64,000 nt of DNA from Nostoc sp. RI_552 (GTDB lineage: Bacteria > Cyanobacteriota > Cyanobacteriia > Cyanobacteriales > Nostocaceae), in NCBI GenBank assembly GCA_016124525.1, contig WGNO01000053.1, positions 1 through 64,000 on the forward strand, written 5' to 3'. Shown here one piece after another: positions 1-9,636 of the stretch; the stretch's first letter is position 1, and every line of letters starts with the position of its first letter. Both the position numbers and the translations under genes were made by a program. Below the pieces are notes generated by a model. It was not told the origin of the DNA. It searched no databases and saw only the letters and a list, made by a program, of their open reading frames with translations.

Positions 1-1
1 C

Positions 2-253
2 GCCCATAAAGTACAAGAAATTAAACCTTTAATTGAATCTGTGGGCGCAAAAGTTCTTTATCAATCCCCCTATTCTCCTGACTTTAATCCTATAGAACAC
101 TGGTGGTGACAATTAAAAGCTTTTTTACGCTCCTTTTCTCCTACTACTGCACAAATGGTTGATATTCTTATTGCCACTGCTCTTGATTTAATTAATCCCA
201 AGCATTTAAAAAACTGGTTTACTAACTGTTACTACTGTGCCTCATCAACCTGA
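2..253 (+). pseudogene. IS630-type transposase, 3' fragment with internal stop
   Basis: The frame starting at base 2 reads as the C-terminal part of an IS630/Tc1-type DDE transposase. It contains the motif YSPDFNPIEHWW followed by LKAFLR, which surrounds the last catalytic acidic residue in that family. A TGA at 107-109 interrupts the frame directly after the two tryptophans, and the frame ends in TGA at 251-253. The 5' part lies outside the window. The stop inside the catalytic motif makes this copy inactive unless it is read through. No terminal inverted repeat could be assigned in the DNA that follows. Confidence 0.75.
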
Positions 254-607
254 AATTTGCTGTAACTGTTACACGTTTAATTTGTAGATTTATGAAATTC
301 TGTAAAAATGTAGATATTCAACATTTTTCATCGTCTCAAGGTTATATTATTGGCAATTAACATAGTATTTTTAATTTTTTGAGCACAAATGAGTCCAATT
401 TTTTTTCATAAAATAGTATTGATGTGGTTAAAGATTAATTTATGAATTTCTCATTATTTTCTTTGCCATGTTTGTTAAGTCCTGAGAATAGTTATTTTCA
501 TAACAGAGAAATTTACGAATGTTTTTGAGTGTCTCTTTTTTGCAGGAGGTGTCTCAAAAAATTATTTAATGTGTACAGGAGAATAAAGCCTAAGTCAGCA
601 TATTTTT
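254..607. other. AT-rich intergenic region
   Basis: This stretch between the transposase remnant and the cobalamin gene is AT-rich and holds no convincing coding frame. It probably includes the right end of the insertion element and the upstream region of the next gene. I see no clear hairpin or repeat beyond short runs of A and T. Confidence 0.5.
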
Positions 608-637
608 TTGACTTGTTTAAGTAGGAACAGATAATTT
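608..637 (+). promoter_or_regulatory. putative sigma-70 type promoter for the cobalamin adenosyltransferase gene
   Basis: TTGACT at 608-613 and TAATTT at 632-637 are separated by 18 bases and lie about 35 bases upstream of the chosen start codon. The spacing and -35 sequence fit a vegetative promoter. This is sequence resemblance only. Confidence 0.35.
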
Positions 638-671
638 TACTGATTGCAACAGTTATTTGCAGGTAAGGTTG

Positions 672-1358
672 ATGAAAAGCGATACACCAGAAGAGTTAAA
701 CTCAGATAGAGAAATTGAACGTTTAATAGATGAAGTGATGTCCTCAACCCTAACTGATTTAACTGATGAACAATACCGCCAAAAGATGCAACGGCGTAAA
801 GAGATACAGGATCGGCGTATAGCCCAGGCTGTGCCAGAAAAAGGATTAATTATTGTCAATACTGGTAATGGTAAAGGTAAGACAACTGCGGCTTTGGGGA
901 TGGTATTGCGATCGCTTGGTCATGGCTATAAGGTGGCAATTGTCCAATTCATCAAAGGTGCGTGGGAACCATCAGAAAAGAAAGTTTTCAGCCTTTGGGA
1001 AGACCAGATAGAATTTCACGCTATGGGCGAAGGTTTTACCTGGGAAACTCAAGACCGCGATCGTGATATCGATAAAGCCAGCGCAGCTTGGGAAAAGTCG
1101 TTAGAGTATATCCGCAATCCAGATTTTCAGTTAGTGCTCTTGGATGAAATCAATATTGCTTTGAAAATGGGCTATTTACAAGTAGAGCAAGTTTTGGCTG
1201 GTTTAGCAGAAAAACCACCTAATAAGCATATAATTCTCACAGGTAGAGGCGCGCCAGCTGCTTTAATTGAGCTAGCAGATTTAGTCACGGAAATGACTTT
1301 AATTAAACATCCTTTCCGAGATCAGGGTGTCAAGGCGCAACCAGGGATTGAGTTTTAA
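672..1358 (+). CDS. cobO: corrinoid (cob(I)alamin) adenosyltransferase, CobO/BtuR type
   Basis: The 228-residue product has a P-loop GNGKGKT at about residues 65-71 after an N-terminal helical extension of about 55 residues. It then shows the family motifs VQFIKG, the LDEINIAL Walker B-like segment, ILTGRGAP and a C-terminal HPFRDQGVKAQPGIEF. These identify the BtuR/CobO/CobP family, which transfers adenosyl from ATP to the cobalt of corrinoids in cytoplasmic coenzyme B12 synthesis. The ATG at 672 is preferred to a TTG 15 bases upstream because an AAGG element precedes it closely. The stop overlaps the end of the convergent gene on the other strand by four bases. The N-terminal extension is longer than in the shortest family members but common in cyanobacteria. 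Confidence 0.9.
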   Translation: MKSDTPEELNSDREIERLIDEVMSSTLTDLTDEQYRQKMQRRKEIQDRRIAQAVPEKGLIIVNTGNGKGKTTAALGMVLRSLGHGYKVAIVQFIKGAWEPSEKKVFSLWEDQIEFHAMGEGFTWETQDRDRDIDKASAAWEKSLEYIRNPDFQLVLLDEINIALKMGYLQVEQVLAGLAEKPPNKHIILTGRGAPAALIELADLVTEMTLIKHPFRDQGVKAQPGIEF

Positions 1359-2152
1359 TTCACACTTTTATAAACTTCTTTACAAACTTCTAAAATGCGG
1401 AGATCCCTGGCGCTGATGGAGTTGATCTCATGATAGTCTTGCAATGCTACAGAGTAGGGATAACTACTCATCTGGTCATCATTGTAGTTGGGTATTTGTA
1501 GTTGATTAACTGTAGCTAATTTATCTACCCCAACTTCACCAGGTGAAGCACTAACTGTCATTACCAATTCTCCCGATTGGTTTATAGCTCCTTGAAAGCA
1601 ACTAAAATCTGATTCTGGCATATATAACACACCAGTTATCCTGCTTTGGCGCTTCTCAAATAGGACATACCTTTGACCAATCTGGCTAGCTTGTGACGAT
1701 TGGCCATAAAGATAAGTGCCATCTTTTTTGGGTAAATTTGCCCTTGAAAATCTTGAATTGCTGCTAACTAACGATGTAGTTTCAGGTGTAAGGTTTATAT
1801 TCTCTAATAATTTGTCAGAGGACACAAATCTAGAATGCTGTTCAATTGAACCATAGTCAGTGTTTAAGGTGGTAATTTCTGACTCTTCAGTATGATTTCT
1901 AATTGGACGGTTAGCCTTAATTTTGTGAATTAGGCTTCTTTGTTCTTGAACTTGTCTGAGACGGGATAGAAGAGGTGTTTTATTTGATTGGGAAAAATCG
2001 GGATTTATGGTTGTGGAAGTAAATGCTGTTTGTATTTGGTTAGTTAATACTGGTTTAATTTGTTCACTAACAACCCCTAGAGTGAGAAGTAAGCCAATCA
2101 TGGGAAGTGTCAACTTACGCGCAGTCAAGAATTTAGTAATGTTTTTCAGCAC
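1355..2152 (-). CDS. hypothetical protein with N-terminal signal or anchor segment
   Basis: I do not recognise this 265-residue protein. It starts with a basic n-region (KFLTARK) followed by a hydrophobic stretch at about residues 15-30, consistent with a signal peptide or membrane anchor, so the rest is probably periplasmic. The middle (35-130) is polar and rich in Ser, Thr and Asn, probably disordered. The C-terminal half, from YGQSSQASQIGQRYVLFEKRQ onward, looks folded, with two cysteines. The start is a GTG supported by GGAGGG about six bases upstream. The 3' end converges with the cobalamin gene with a four-base overlap. No pathway can be inferred. Confidence 0.6.
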   Translation of the reverse strand: MLKNITKFLTARKLTLPMIGLLLTLGVVSEQIKPVLTNQIQTAFTSTTINPDFSQSNKTPLLSRLRQVQEQRSLIHKIKANRPIRNHTEESEITTLNTDYGSIEQHSRFVSSDKLLENINLTPETTSLVSSNSRFSRANLPKKDGTYLYGQSSQASQIGQRYVLFEKRQSRITGVLYMPESDFSCFQGAINQSGELVMTVSASPGEVGVDKLATVNQLQIPNYNDDQMSSYPYSVALQDYHEINSISARDLRILEVCKEVYKSVN

Positions 2153-2387
2153 TTATCCCTCCCGTCAAAAAAAGTAACTCTTTCCTCTGAAACTTACTTA
2201 AACCATAACCAAATACTGATTGTTAAAAAATCTGTTAAAGGTTGGCTGTATATTTCTATTGTCTAGAAAAACAATGCAGTAAAACAAAAGTTTTCATGTA
2301 ATTTTGGGCTGCAATTGCATAATGTTGCCATTTTGGCCGCTTATATTTCTGGTGACAGATTGATCTCAAGATGGAGGGCGTCTACAG

Positions 2388-2425
2388 AAAAAAACACAAA
2401 AATCGCCCCCTGAGTTCAGGAGGCG
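2388..2425 (-). terminator. intrinsic terminator of the sigma factor gene
   Basis: An inverted repeat at 2404-2425 (CGCCCCCTGA / TCAGGAGGCG, one mismatch, two-base loop) lies about 20 bases past the sigma factor stop. Read on the minus strand it is followed by a T-rich tract at 2388-2403, as expected of a Rho-independent terminator. Confidence 0.75.
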
Positions 2426-2447
2426 CGTCACCGCAAGGGATCTGCTT

Positions 2448-3431
2448 TTAGCTAGCAACGTATTCTTTCACATTGGCGCGACGACGGCGCAAATGAGCAA
2501 GGGCTTGATGTTCTAGCTGGCGAACGCGCTCACGGCTGAGATTTAAGCGTTCACCTACTTTGGCTAAAGACATTTCGTTACCATCTTCTAAACCAAAGCG
2601 CAAGGACAAAACTTGTCGCTGTTGAGGGGTTAGTTCTGCCAACAAGTTATTCAGGTCTTGACGCAAGAATTCTTGGGTGGTGTAATACTCTGGAGATGGG
2701 CTTTCATCTTCGAGCATTTCTTGCAATTCAGTATCCTGGTTATCACCCACTTTCACATCCAAAGAAACTGGTTGACGAGCCATGTTGAGATACTCGCGAA
2801 TTTGAATCGGCTCTAGTTCCAACTCTTGAGCAATTTCGCCAGGAGTAGGTGATCGCCCAAATTTTTGCGCCAGTTCTCGCTGTACTTTTTTGATTTTGTT
2901 CAGTTTCTCGGTGATGTGAATCGGTAAGCGAATGGTACGTCCTTGCTGGGCAATGGCACGGGTAATTGCTTGACGAATCCACCAGTAAGCATAGGTGGAA
3001 AATTTATAACCCCTTGTGGGATCAAACTTTTCTACACCACGTTCTAGTCCTAGAGTTCCTTCTTGGATCAGATCCAAGAACTCCATGTTGCGCTTTTGAT
3101 ATTTCTTAGCGATCGCCACAACCAAGCGCAAGTTGGCTTCAATCATCTTTTGCTTTGCTCGTTTACCCAAAGCTACAGTATGTTTAATCTCTGTTTCAGG
3201 TTGATTAACATGGGCAGCCCACTCTGATAAACTGGGATCATGATCTAGCTTTTTGGCTAAAGCTTCTTTAGCCTCCAAAAGCGCCATCATTTGTTGTACC
3301 TGCTTGCCAAAAATAATTTCTTCTTCTCGAGTTAGCAATGGTACACGACCAATTTCCCGCAGATAGGTTCTCACCATATCAGCCGTGAATTTGGTATTGA
3401 TGTTTTCGGTTTTATTGTTAACAATAGCCAT
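2448..3431 (-). CDS. RNA polymerase sigma factor, group 2 sigma-70 (SigB/SigD/SigE type)
   Basis: This 327-residue protein is a non-essential-type (group 2) sigma factor. Region 1.2 is at about 17-50 (DMVRTYLREIGRVPLLTREEE), region 2 at 98-168 with the -10 recognition helix ending in YAYWWIRQAITRAIAQQ, region 3 at 172-248, and region 4 at 262-320 with the -35 helix-turn-helix LAKVGERLNLSRERVRQLE. It lacks the long acidic N-terminus of the primary sigma SigA, and its length matches cyanobacterial SigB-E proteins, which act in responses to carbon, nitrogen and light stress. I cannot assign the exact subgroup letter without a tree. It appears monocistronic, with its own terminator and a 580-bp upstream region. 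Confidence 0.92.
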   Translation of the reverse strand: MAIVNNKTENINTKFTADMVRTYLREIGRVPLLTREEEIIFGKQVQQMMALLEAKEALAKKLDHDPSLSEWAAHVNQPETEIKHTVALGKRAKQKMIEANLRLVVAIAKKYQKRNMEFLDLIQEGTLGLERGVEKFDPTRGYKFSTYAYWWIRQAITRAIAQQGRTIRLPIHITEKLNKIKKVQRELAQKFGRSPTPGEIAQELELEPIQIREYLNMARQPVSLDVKVGDNQDTELQEMLEDESPSPEYYTTQEFLRQDLNNLLAELTPQQRQVLSLRFGLEDGNEMSLAKVGERLNLSRERVRQLEHQALAHLRRRRANVKEYVAS

Positions 3432-4012
3432 TGGTGCGTTGTCCTCTACTCCGTAAATACAACGGATCTTTTATAACTAAATCTGGTCTGGAAAGGTAGT
3501 ACACATATCACGGAACATAGGGCGCTACCAAAAGAAGTCAATTCATACACCGCGTATGGAAGATCAAGAAGATGCATCCCTGATATAGGTTCCTTTACCT
3601 TCCCTAAATTTTTGAATCTCTTAGAAGCACACTTGATGATTAAGGAAAAATCTTTTTATCTTCAGCAGCGATCTGCAACTGTAAAATATGAAGTCGATAT
3701 GAGTTCTACTTACTTCTATTATATTAAGACAAATCAACTAGATAGTAAAGTAACTTGGACAAATCCCACAATTATAATGCAAAACTGTTTTGTGAAAAAA
3801 AAATTCCCTCTATTCCATCAACTATATCTATAGTGACGCTAAAAAAGCTTCCTCAGTTGCTTATATGTAGCCGGATAACCGAACTGTGTCACCTGTGAAG
3901 ATGGAGGGATGTTACGAACGTTGGAATTTGAGGATAGTCAAATCATTTGGAATTTAACTAACGAAGTTAATATCGACTCATCCCTAGCGATGGGCTGGAG
4001 ACTCAGCACTCT
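3432..4012. other. 580-bp intergenic region
   Basis: This region separates the sigma factor gene and the convergent-side end of the stress protein gene. An open frame at 3612-3833 encodes 73 residues but begins with TTG, has no good ribosome site and has a composition unlike its neighbours, so I do not call it a gene. The part next to 3431 must hold the sigma factor promoter and leader. No repeat or strong hairpin was seen. Confidence 0.5.
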
Positions 4013-4420
4013 CTAAGGGACAATCAGCACTGGGCAAGGGGAAAGGTTAATAACACGAGTGGTAACACTATCACTTGCCCCCTCTTCAGTCAAGCCCAAA
4101 CCTCTACAGCCCATAATAATTAAATCTGCCCCAATGTCATCAGCAACATCGCAGATAGTAAAGGCTGGTTTGCCTTGTCTTTCCAGAATCTCAGACTGAA
4201 TTCCTTGCTGTGAAAACAAAGATTGGGCATTTTCCAGCAGTTTGGCAACAACGTCTGATGATACCATCGGATCTGGAATTGGTGCATCTGCGGGGGTTTC
4301 TTCTACCACAGACAGCAGCACCAAACGACTGCCGTATTTTTGCACAACGTTGGCCACTACATCAGCAGCCGAGCGTGCTTCTCGGCTTTGATCAATTGGA
4401 AATAGCACTGTTTTGAACAT
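4013..4420 (-). CDS. universal stress protein, UspA family
   Basis: The 135-residue protein has the single-domain Usp fold. The N-terminal strand FKTVLFPIDQSREA carries the conserved aspartate, and the C-terminal part shows ADLIIMGCRGLG followed by SVTTRVINLSPCPVLIVP, close to the ATP-binding signature G-2x-G-9x-G(S/T). Family members bind ATP or other ligands and are induced under stress, but the precise role here is unknown. An AGGAGAG element sits just before the ATG. The gene is divergent from pgk with about 90 bases between the starts, so the two share a promoter region. Confidence 0.9.
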   Translation of the reverse strand: MFKTVLFPIDQSREARSAADVVANVVQKYGSRLVLLSVVEETPADAPIPDPMVSSDVVAKLLENAQSLFSQQGIQSEILERQGKPAFTICDVADDIGADLIIMGCRGLGLTEEGASDSVTTRVINLSPCPVLIVP

Positions 4421-4509
4421 CTTGCTCTCCTAGCACCCCTGACTCCGGTAAAATCTTGATAGTTCTACTTTCAAAACAATAACAAAAAGGCAATCAGGAG
4501 AGTCTATCT

Positions 4510-5712
4510 ATGTCCAAAAAAACTTTAGCAAATTTATCGGCGACAGATATCTCTGGTAAACGTGCCTTAGTTCGGGTTGACTTTAACGTACCTCTGGATG
4601 ACAAAGCCAACATTACAGACGATACTCGTATTCGTGCGGCACTGCCGACTATCAAGGATTTGATCCAGAAGGAAGCTAAGATAATTTTAGCCAGCCATTT
4701 TGGTCGTCCCAAGGGTGTGGATGACACATTGCGTTTAACCCCAGTTGCTAAACGTCTGTCGGAATTGCTGGGTCAAGAAGTGGTTAAAACTGATGATTGC
4801 ATCGGGAATGCAGTTTCTGCCCAAGTAGATGCTTTACAAAATGGACAAGTTCTGCTTTTAGAAAATGTTCGTTTTTACAAAGAAGAAGAGAATAACGACC
4901 CAGAATTTGCCAAAAAACTGGCAGCTAATGCTGATTTTTATGTAAATGATGCTTTTGGTACTGCACACCGTGCCCATGCTTCTACTGAAGGTGTAACCCA
5001 CTACTTGAGTCCTTGCGTGGGCGGATATTTAATTGAAAAAGAACTGCAATACTTGCAAAGCGCCATTGAAAATCCACAACGTCCTTTGGCAGCGATTATT
5101 GGCGGTTCTAAGGTTTCTAGCAAAATTGGTGTCATTGAAACTCTACTGGAGAAATGCGACAAGCTGATCATCGGCGGTGGGATGATTTTCACTTTCTACA
5201 AGGCCCGTGGTTTGAGTGTTGGTAAGTCTCTAGTGGAAGAAGACAAACTAGAACTAGCTAAGAGTTTAGAGGCTAAAGCAAAGGAACGTGGCGTGGCTTT
5301 ATTACTACCCACAGATATTGTCTCGGCTGATAAGTTTGCCCATGATGCCAATGCTACAACTGTCAGCATTGAAGATATTCCTGGTGATGGTATGGGTTTG
5401 GATATTGGACCCGAGTCGGTTAAGGTGTTCCAAGCAGCATTGGCTGATTGCAAAACCGTGATTTGGAATGGGCCAATGGGTGTATTTGAGTTTGATAAAT
5501 TTGCCGCAGGTACAGAAGCGATCGCGCAGACTCTGGCGGAAATTGGCAAAACTGGTACAACCACTATCATCGGCGGCGGTGACTCAGTGGCCGCTGTGGA
5601 AAAGGTCGGTTTAGCTGATCAAATGAGCCACATTTCTACCGGCGGCGGTGCTAGCTTGGAGTTGCTAGAAGGTAAAATCTTGCCTGGTATTGCTGCTTTA
5701 GACGAAGCGTAA
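4510..5712 (+). CDS. pgk: phosphoglycerate kinase
   Basis: The 400-residue enzyme interconverts 1,3-bisphosphoglycerate and 3-phosphoglycerate in the Calvin cycle and glycolysis in the cytoplasm. Diagnostic motifs are [10 protein letters not shown] near residue 22, the substrate-binding [11 protein letters not shown] at about 60, [13 protein letters not shown] at about 145, and the nucleotide-binding [11 protein letters not shown] and [13 protein letters not shown] near the C-terminus. Length is typical. The ATG is preceded by CAGGAGAG. It is monocistronic in appearance and divergent from the stress protein gene, and its 3' end faces the kinase gene on the other strand across 75 bases. Confidence 0.98.
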   Translation: MSKKTLANLSATDISGKRALVRVDFNVPLDDKANITDDTRIRAALPTIKDLIQKEAKIILASHFGRPKGVDDTLRLTPVAKRLSELLGQEVVKTDDCIGNAVSAQVDALQNGQVLLLENVRFYKEEENNDPEFAKKLAANADFYVNDAFGTAHRAHASTEGVTHYLSPCVGGYLIEKELQYLQSAIENPQRPLAAIIGGSKVSSKIGVIETLLEKCDKLIIGGGMIFTFYKARGLSVGKSLVEEDKLELAKSLEAKAKERGVALLLPTDIVSADKFAHDANATTVSIEDIPGDGMGLDIGPESVKVFQAALADCKTVIWNGPMGVFEFDKFAAGTEAIAQTLAEIGKTGTTTIIGGGDSVAAVEKVGLADQMSHISTGGGASLELLEGKILPGIAALDEA

Positions 5713-5787
5713 CTACTTAGTGGTTAACAGTGATCAGTATCATGCTTTGATGGCTGGTCATTGTTAACTTTCATCAAATTATCAAAC

Positions 5788-7857
5788 TCAGTTGGATTGA
5801 GTATCACCAAGTGTTGGGCTTTCTATGGGTGTGGGTTCTGGGGTGGGTGTGGGTTCTGGGCTGGGTGTGGGTTCTGGGGTGAGTGTGGGTTCTGGGGTGG
5901 GTGTGGGTTCTGGTGTGGGTGTGGGTTCTGGTGTGGGTGTTTCTGCGCTAATGGTGAGTTGATAACTCAGTGGTTCTGATGCCGTGGAGGCCAGGACAAA
6001 TTCATAAAATCCGGATTCTGGTAATTTAACAGATAAATTGCGTTCTGTGGAATCTTCTAAAAATTTGACTTTGCCAGAAGGTGAATATACTGAAAGTAAA
6101 ATTGGAGAACTTGCTTTTAGCCGCACTTCCATTAATTGATTCTGGGCAAGGTTAGCAATAAAAACTTTACCACCAGCCGGGTGAGCAGCAGGCTGAAGAT
6201 TGCCGTTCACGGTTTTGCTCGTGGCACCTGAATCAAATGTAATTTTTGCCAAAGCTGTACGGGAACGGAGAGCATTAAGTTTATCACTGACAAACCCGTG
6301 CCAAACTTGCCCAATGGGTTGATTAATAAAGTTTTTGCCTTGCTGTTGAGGAAATTCGTTGAAGAAGGCGGTATCTGCTAAATCATACAAAGAAGTAGTA
6401 CTAACATTGATTTTGTTCACTTCAACTCGCCAAGCTTCCCGTTCTGCTACTGTGTAAGTTCCTAATTGTCGCCGGGCGCTGGTACTCAATGGAGCGAGTT
6501 TTTCTAGTAATTGGGCGGCGGTTTCATCCCACTCTGCACGTAAACTCTCATCTTTCGGTTCAGCGCTGAGATTTTCTCTTTGTGAACTGGGGTTATTCTG
6601 CCAAAAAATTTGATTTACTAAGCTCACATAAAAGCTAGAATCAATACCCAATTGTTCACGGCGATTATTTAATCTTAGTTTGCGTTGTCGTTCTGCTAAG
6701 GAAAATTCGGCTGAGGAATCAGTGGGATCTTTGACGGTGGGAGTAGGGCTGGGTGTGGGTGCAACTTTTTCTAGATCGCCATCGTCATCGGTGACCACCC
6801 AGAAAACTCCTCCCGCCGCGGTAGCTAGTACAAGTACTGATACAAAGACTTTTACTGCTGTCCACCAGGTTGTGGGCTGGAGTGATGGGGGTGATGGAGA
6901 TGATGGAAGTGATGGAGAGACCGCTAGCGTGGCTGATGTTGGTTCCGAAGTGGTGGGATATTGAGTTGGGGAATAGCTGAATTGTGGCGGGTTGAGGGCT
7001 TGCAATACCTGACGAGCTGATTGGTAACGATCGCTTGGTCTAGGAGATAGCATTTTATCTAATACCTGTCCAAAAGCTGGAGTAAGACTAGTTTCTCTGC
7101 GCCATTGCCAAGTCAGATTGTCATGATTGATTAGTTCTTGGGGCTGTTTACCTGTCAATAAAACCAGCATTGTTACGGCCAAGGCATACAAGTCACTATG
7201 AGTAGAGACTAAACCTGTTTGCATCTGTTCTGGAGGTGCAAATCCTACTTTACCTAGTAGAGTTGGTGATGGGGAAGATGTTTGTTTATCAGCTTGGTAA
7301 TATTCTGAGGCCACTGTTGCTGCTACCTGTTTAACTCCGCCAAAGTCAATTAATACTGGTAATTGGTCACTGGTGCGAAGAATTAAATTATCTGGTGAAA
7401 TATCGCGATGAATTACCCCCATTGAGTGTATGTAATCTACGACTGGGAGAATTTGTAGTAACAATTGCCGGATTTCAGATTCAGTAAAACGCAACCCTTG
7501 CTGTTGACGTGCATTTAATATATGACTGTAGGTTTTTCCTTCGACGTAATCCTGCACTAAAAACAGGTATTGTTTGCCTTGTAAATTAATTCGCAGCAAT
7601 TCTCGAAAACTGGGAATTTGGGGGTGTTGCAGCTTGTAGAGAACACTGGCTTCTCGCTTAAATAATTCTTCAGCTTTTTCAACAACATAATCAGTTTGAA
7701 CTTGAGGGGAAAATTCCTTTAAAACACAAAGTTCACGGAAGCGGTTAATGTCTTCAGCTAAATAAGTACGTCCAAAACCACCCTGACCAATTTGACGAAC
7801 TATTATATAGCGCTCGCTTAAAGTCACACCCGGTTGAATACTATTATTTATATACAT
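5788..7857 (-). CDS. membrane-anchored Ser/Thr protein kinase with extracytoplasmic sensor, PPC-like domain and Pro/Thr tail
   Basis: This 689-residue protein has a kinase domain at about 15-285 with the glycine loop GQGGFGRTYLAED, lysine in CVLKEF, catalytic HRDISPDN and metal-binding DFGG. A Ser/Pro-rich linker and one transmembrane helix at about 330-355 follow. The outside part holds a domain at about 390-545 that is clearly related to the C-terminus of the next kinase gene (shared signatures include REQLGI, LR.EW, RRQLG.Y and GQ.W). Then comes a beta-rich PPC-like domain at about 545-645 and a tail of PTPEPT repeats. In the catalytic loop Ser replaces the usual Lys (HRDIKP), as in many cyanobacterial kinases. 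Substrates are unknown. Confidence 0.88.
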   Translation of the reverse strand: MYINNSIQPGVTLSERYIIVRQIGQGGFGRTYLAEDINRFRELCVLKEFSPQVQTDYVVEKAEELFKREASVLYKLQHPQIPSFRELLRINLQGKQYLFLVQDYVEGKTYSHILNARQQQGLRFTESEIRQLLLQILPVVDYIHSMGVIHRDISPDNLILRTSDQLPVLIDFGGVKQVAATVASEYYQADKQTSSPSPTLLGKVGFAPPEQMQTGLVSTHSDLYALAVTMLVLLTGKQPQELINHDNLTWQWRRETSLTPAFGQVLDKMLSPRPSDRYQSARQVLQALNPPQFSYSPTQYPTTSEPTSATLAVSPSLPSSPSPPSLQPTTWWTAVKVFVSVLVLATAAGGVFWVVTDDDGDLEKVAPTPSPTPTVKDPTDSSAEFSLAERQRKLRLNNRREQLGIDSSFYVSLVNQIFWQNNPSSQRENLSAEPKDESLRAEWDETAAQLLEKLAPLSTSARRQLGTYTVAEREAWRVEVNKINVSTTSLYDLADTAFFNEFPQQQGKNFINQPIGQVWHGFVSDKLNALRSRTALAKITFDSGATSKTVNGNLQPAAHPAGGKVFIANLAQNQLMEVRLKASSPILLSVYSPSGKVKFLEDSTERNLSVKLPESGFYEFVLASTASEPLSYQLTISAETPTPEPTPTPEPTPTPEPTLTPEPTPSPEPTPTPEPTPIESPTLGDTQSN
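5829..5936 (+). repeat. six tandem 18-bp repeats inside the kinase gene
   Basis: Six consecutive 18-bp units of the type GTGTGGGTTCTGGGGTGG run from 5829 to 5936. On the minus strand they encode the Pro-Thr-Pro-Glu-Pro-Thr tail of the kinase. Units differ by one or two bases. The array length is a multiple of three, so changes in copy number keep the frame. Confidence 0.9.
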
Positions 7858-7959
7858 AAGTCATTAGTCATTGGCTGCTGGCAAGAGTATACTTTTTTTC
7901 ACATTTGACTGGTCATAGGAAAAATTATCCGTTAACTGCTAACTGTCAACGGTCAACCG

Positions 7960-9636
7960 TTATCTTATTTTTACTTTGCTGACTTGATCAGTGGCAAGCG
8001 CATACCAAATTTGACCTAAAGTCCGTGGATTCATTTTCCCAGGCTGTTGTCCTGGAAACAACTGCTCAAATTTTTCGTTTGTATCTTTGTTGAGTTGGTT
8101 AATTGTATAATTCCCCCACTGTCCTGCTCTTGCTTGTTCTCTCCAAATTTTCTCATTTTTTGAACTATAGCTTCCTAATTGCCGACGATCTGGTGTACTT
8201 AGATTGGCTCGTTTTATTTTATATAACAAATCTTCGGCCATAGAAATCCATTCATCTCTTAACAGTGCGTCTTCTGGTCCAGAACTGAGGCTACGCCCAT
8301 TTAATTCTGGTTTCTGAGCATAAAATAAATTATCGACAAACTCTGTAAAAAATCCTTCTGGTATTTGTAGCTGTTCCCGGTGGCTTAAAATTTCAGTGAT
8401 GCCATCAGAACCTCTGTCACTGACTGGCCTGGCCATAGGATTGGGTAAGCTAGGAATTTTAGGTATAGAAATTGTGGGTACGGTAGTGGAAGTGACGTTG
8501 CGAAGGATTGAATTTGCTATTGCCCAGATACCTGCACTAGTTAAAACGACTAAAGTTGTTCCCGCAAGACTAACGGCAAAGGGGGATATCCAAACTGGAA
8601 GGGTAATGCTTTTATCAAGTATTTTGGCTTTATTGTGGATTTTACTGAGAATTTGTCCAGGAGCAACCACCATTGTCTTCATTTTAGTCAGGTATGTGGT
8701 GGGTGGTTTAATTTTGATGCTAGAGGGTAAATCCTCAAGTACCTGTTCTGCGGTTTGGTAGCGATCGCTTGGCCGATGAGCAAGCATTTTTTTTAACACA
8801 CCTTCCAATTGACTACTGACTTTAATTTCCTTTCCCCAGTGCCAAATTCCTTCATAGGTATTGTAGAGTTTTTGGGGTTCTTTACCCGTGAGCAGAACTA
8901 AAGCTGTCACTGCCAAAGAATATAAATCGCTATTAAAAAACACTTTACCTTGGCGTAATTGTTCTTCTGGTGCATAGCCCTTTTTACCCAATAAAGTATT
9001 ATTCACAGCCAACCGAGTAAACCACAAACCTTGAAAACCTGTCAATTGCTTCACACCACCAAAGTCTATCAGCATAGGTAGATGATCAGAACTTCGCCAA
9101 ATCAAATTATCGGGAGAAATATCACGGTGAACCACATCTCGTGAGTGGATGTAGGATAACACAGGTAAAATCTGCTCCAGCATCGTTATTACTTCCTCTT
9201 CGGTAAAATTTTTACCTTGACCTTGGCGCTGCTCTAACAATTGGTAATAACTACTACCATCTATATAATCTTGCACTAAGAAGAAAAAATCTTTACTTCC
9301 TACCAGCACTTGTAGCGAAGCACGAAAACGGGGGATTTGAGGATGCTGGAGTGTTTTAAGAACATTGGCTTCTCGCTCAAATAATTCTTTAGCTTTTTGT
9401 AAATCTTGCTGTGTTGTTACTTGGGGGGCGAATTCCTTCAGCACACAGGGTTGCTGAGATTTATAGTTATCTTCTGCCAAATAAGTGCGGCCAAAACCAC
9501 CTTGACCTAATTGACGGATGATGCGATAACGATCATCGACAACCTCCCCAAAAGCCAGAGGGAATGGATCACCACAGTGGATACAAAAACGGTTACCACC
9601 GATGTTGCTGTGTTGTCTACTGCAATATACCCGCAT
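7960..9636 (-). CDS. membrane-anchored Ser/Thr protein kinase with N-terminal zinc-ribbon-like motif
   Basis: The 558-residue protein begins with a short cysteine/histidine motif (YCSRQHSNIGGNRFCIHCG, about residues 4-22) that resembles a partial zinc ribbon. The kinase domain follows at about 38-305 with GQGGFGRTYLAED, CVLKEF, HRDISPDN and DFGG. A transmembrane helix lies at about 352-376, and a C-terminal domain at about 415-558 matches the sensor domain of the kinase encoded immediately downstream. The two genes point the same way with about 100 bases between them and are probably tandem duplicates that diverged by adding a PPC-like domain and Pro-rich tail in one and a cysteine motif in the other. 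The ligand is unknown. Confidence 0.88.
   Translation of the reverse strand: MRVYCSRQHSNIGGNRFCIHCGDPFPLAFGEVVDDRYRIIRQLGQGGFGRTYLAEDNYKSQQPCVLKEFAPQVTTQQDLQKAKELFEREANVLKTLQHPQIPRFRASLQVLVGSKDFFFLVQDYIDGSSYYQLLEQRQGQGKNFTEEEVITMLEQILPVLSYIHSRDVVHRDISPDNLIWRSSDHLPMLIDFGGVKQLTGFQGLWFTRLAVNNTLLGKKGYAPEEQLRQGKVFFNSDLYSLAVTALVLLTGKEPQKLYNTYEGIWHWGKEIKVSSQLEGVLKKMLAHRPSDRYQTAEQVLEDLPSSIKIKPPTTYLTKMKTMVVAPGQILSKIHNKAKILDKSITLPVWISPFAVSLAGTTLVVLTSAGIWAIANSILRNVTSTTVPTISIPKIPSLPNPMARPVSDRGSDGITEILSHREQLQIPEGFFTEFVDNLFYAQKPELNGRSLSSGPEDALLRDEWISMAEDLLYKIKRANLSTPDRRQLGSYSSKNEKIWREQARAGQWGNYTINQLNKDTNEKFEQLFPGQQPGKMNPRTLGQIWYALATDQVSKVKIR

Noticed and set aside
3612..3833. 73-codon open frame between the sigma factor and the stress protein genes
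   Set aside because: Starts with TTG, has no ribosome site, low-complexity composition (many Lys, Tyr, Asn from AT-rich DNA) and no recognisable family.
5761..5979. Open frame encoding CGFWGG repeats
   Set aside because: It is the plus-strand reading of the 18-bp repeats that encode the kinase tail on the minus strand.
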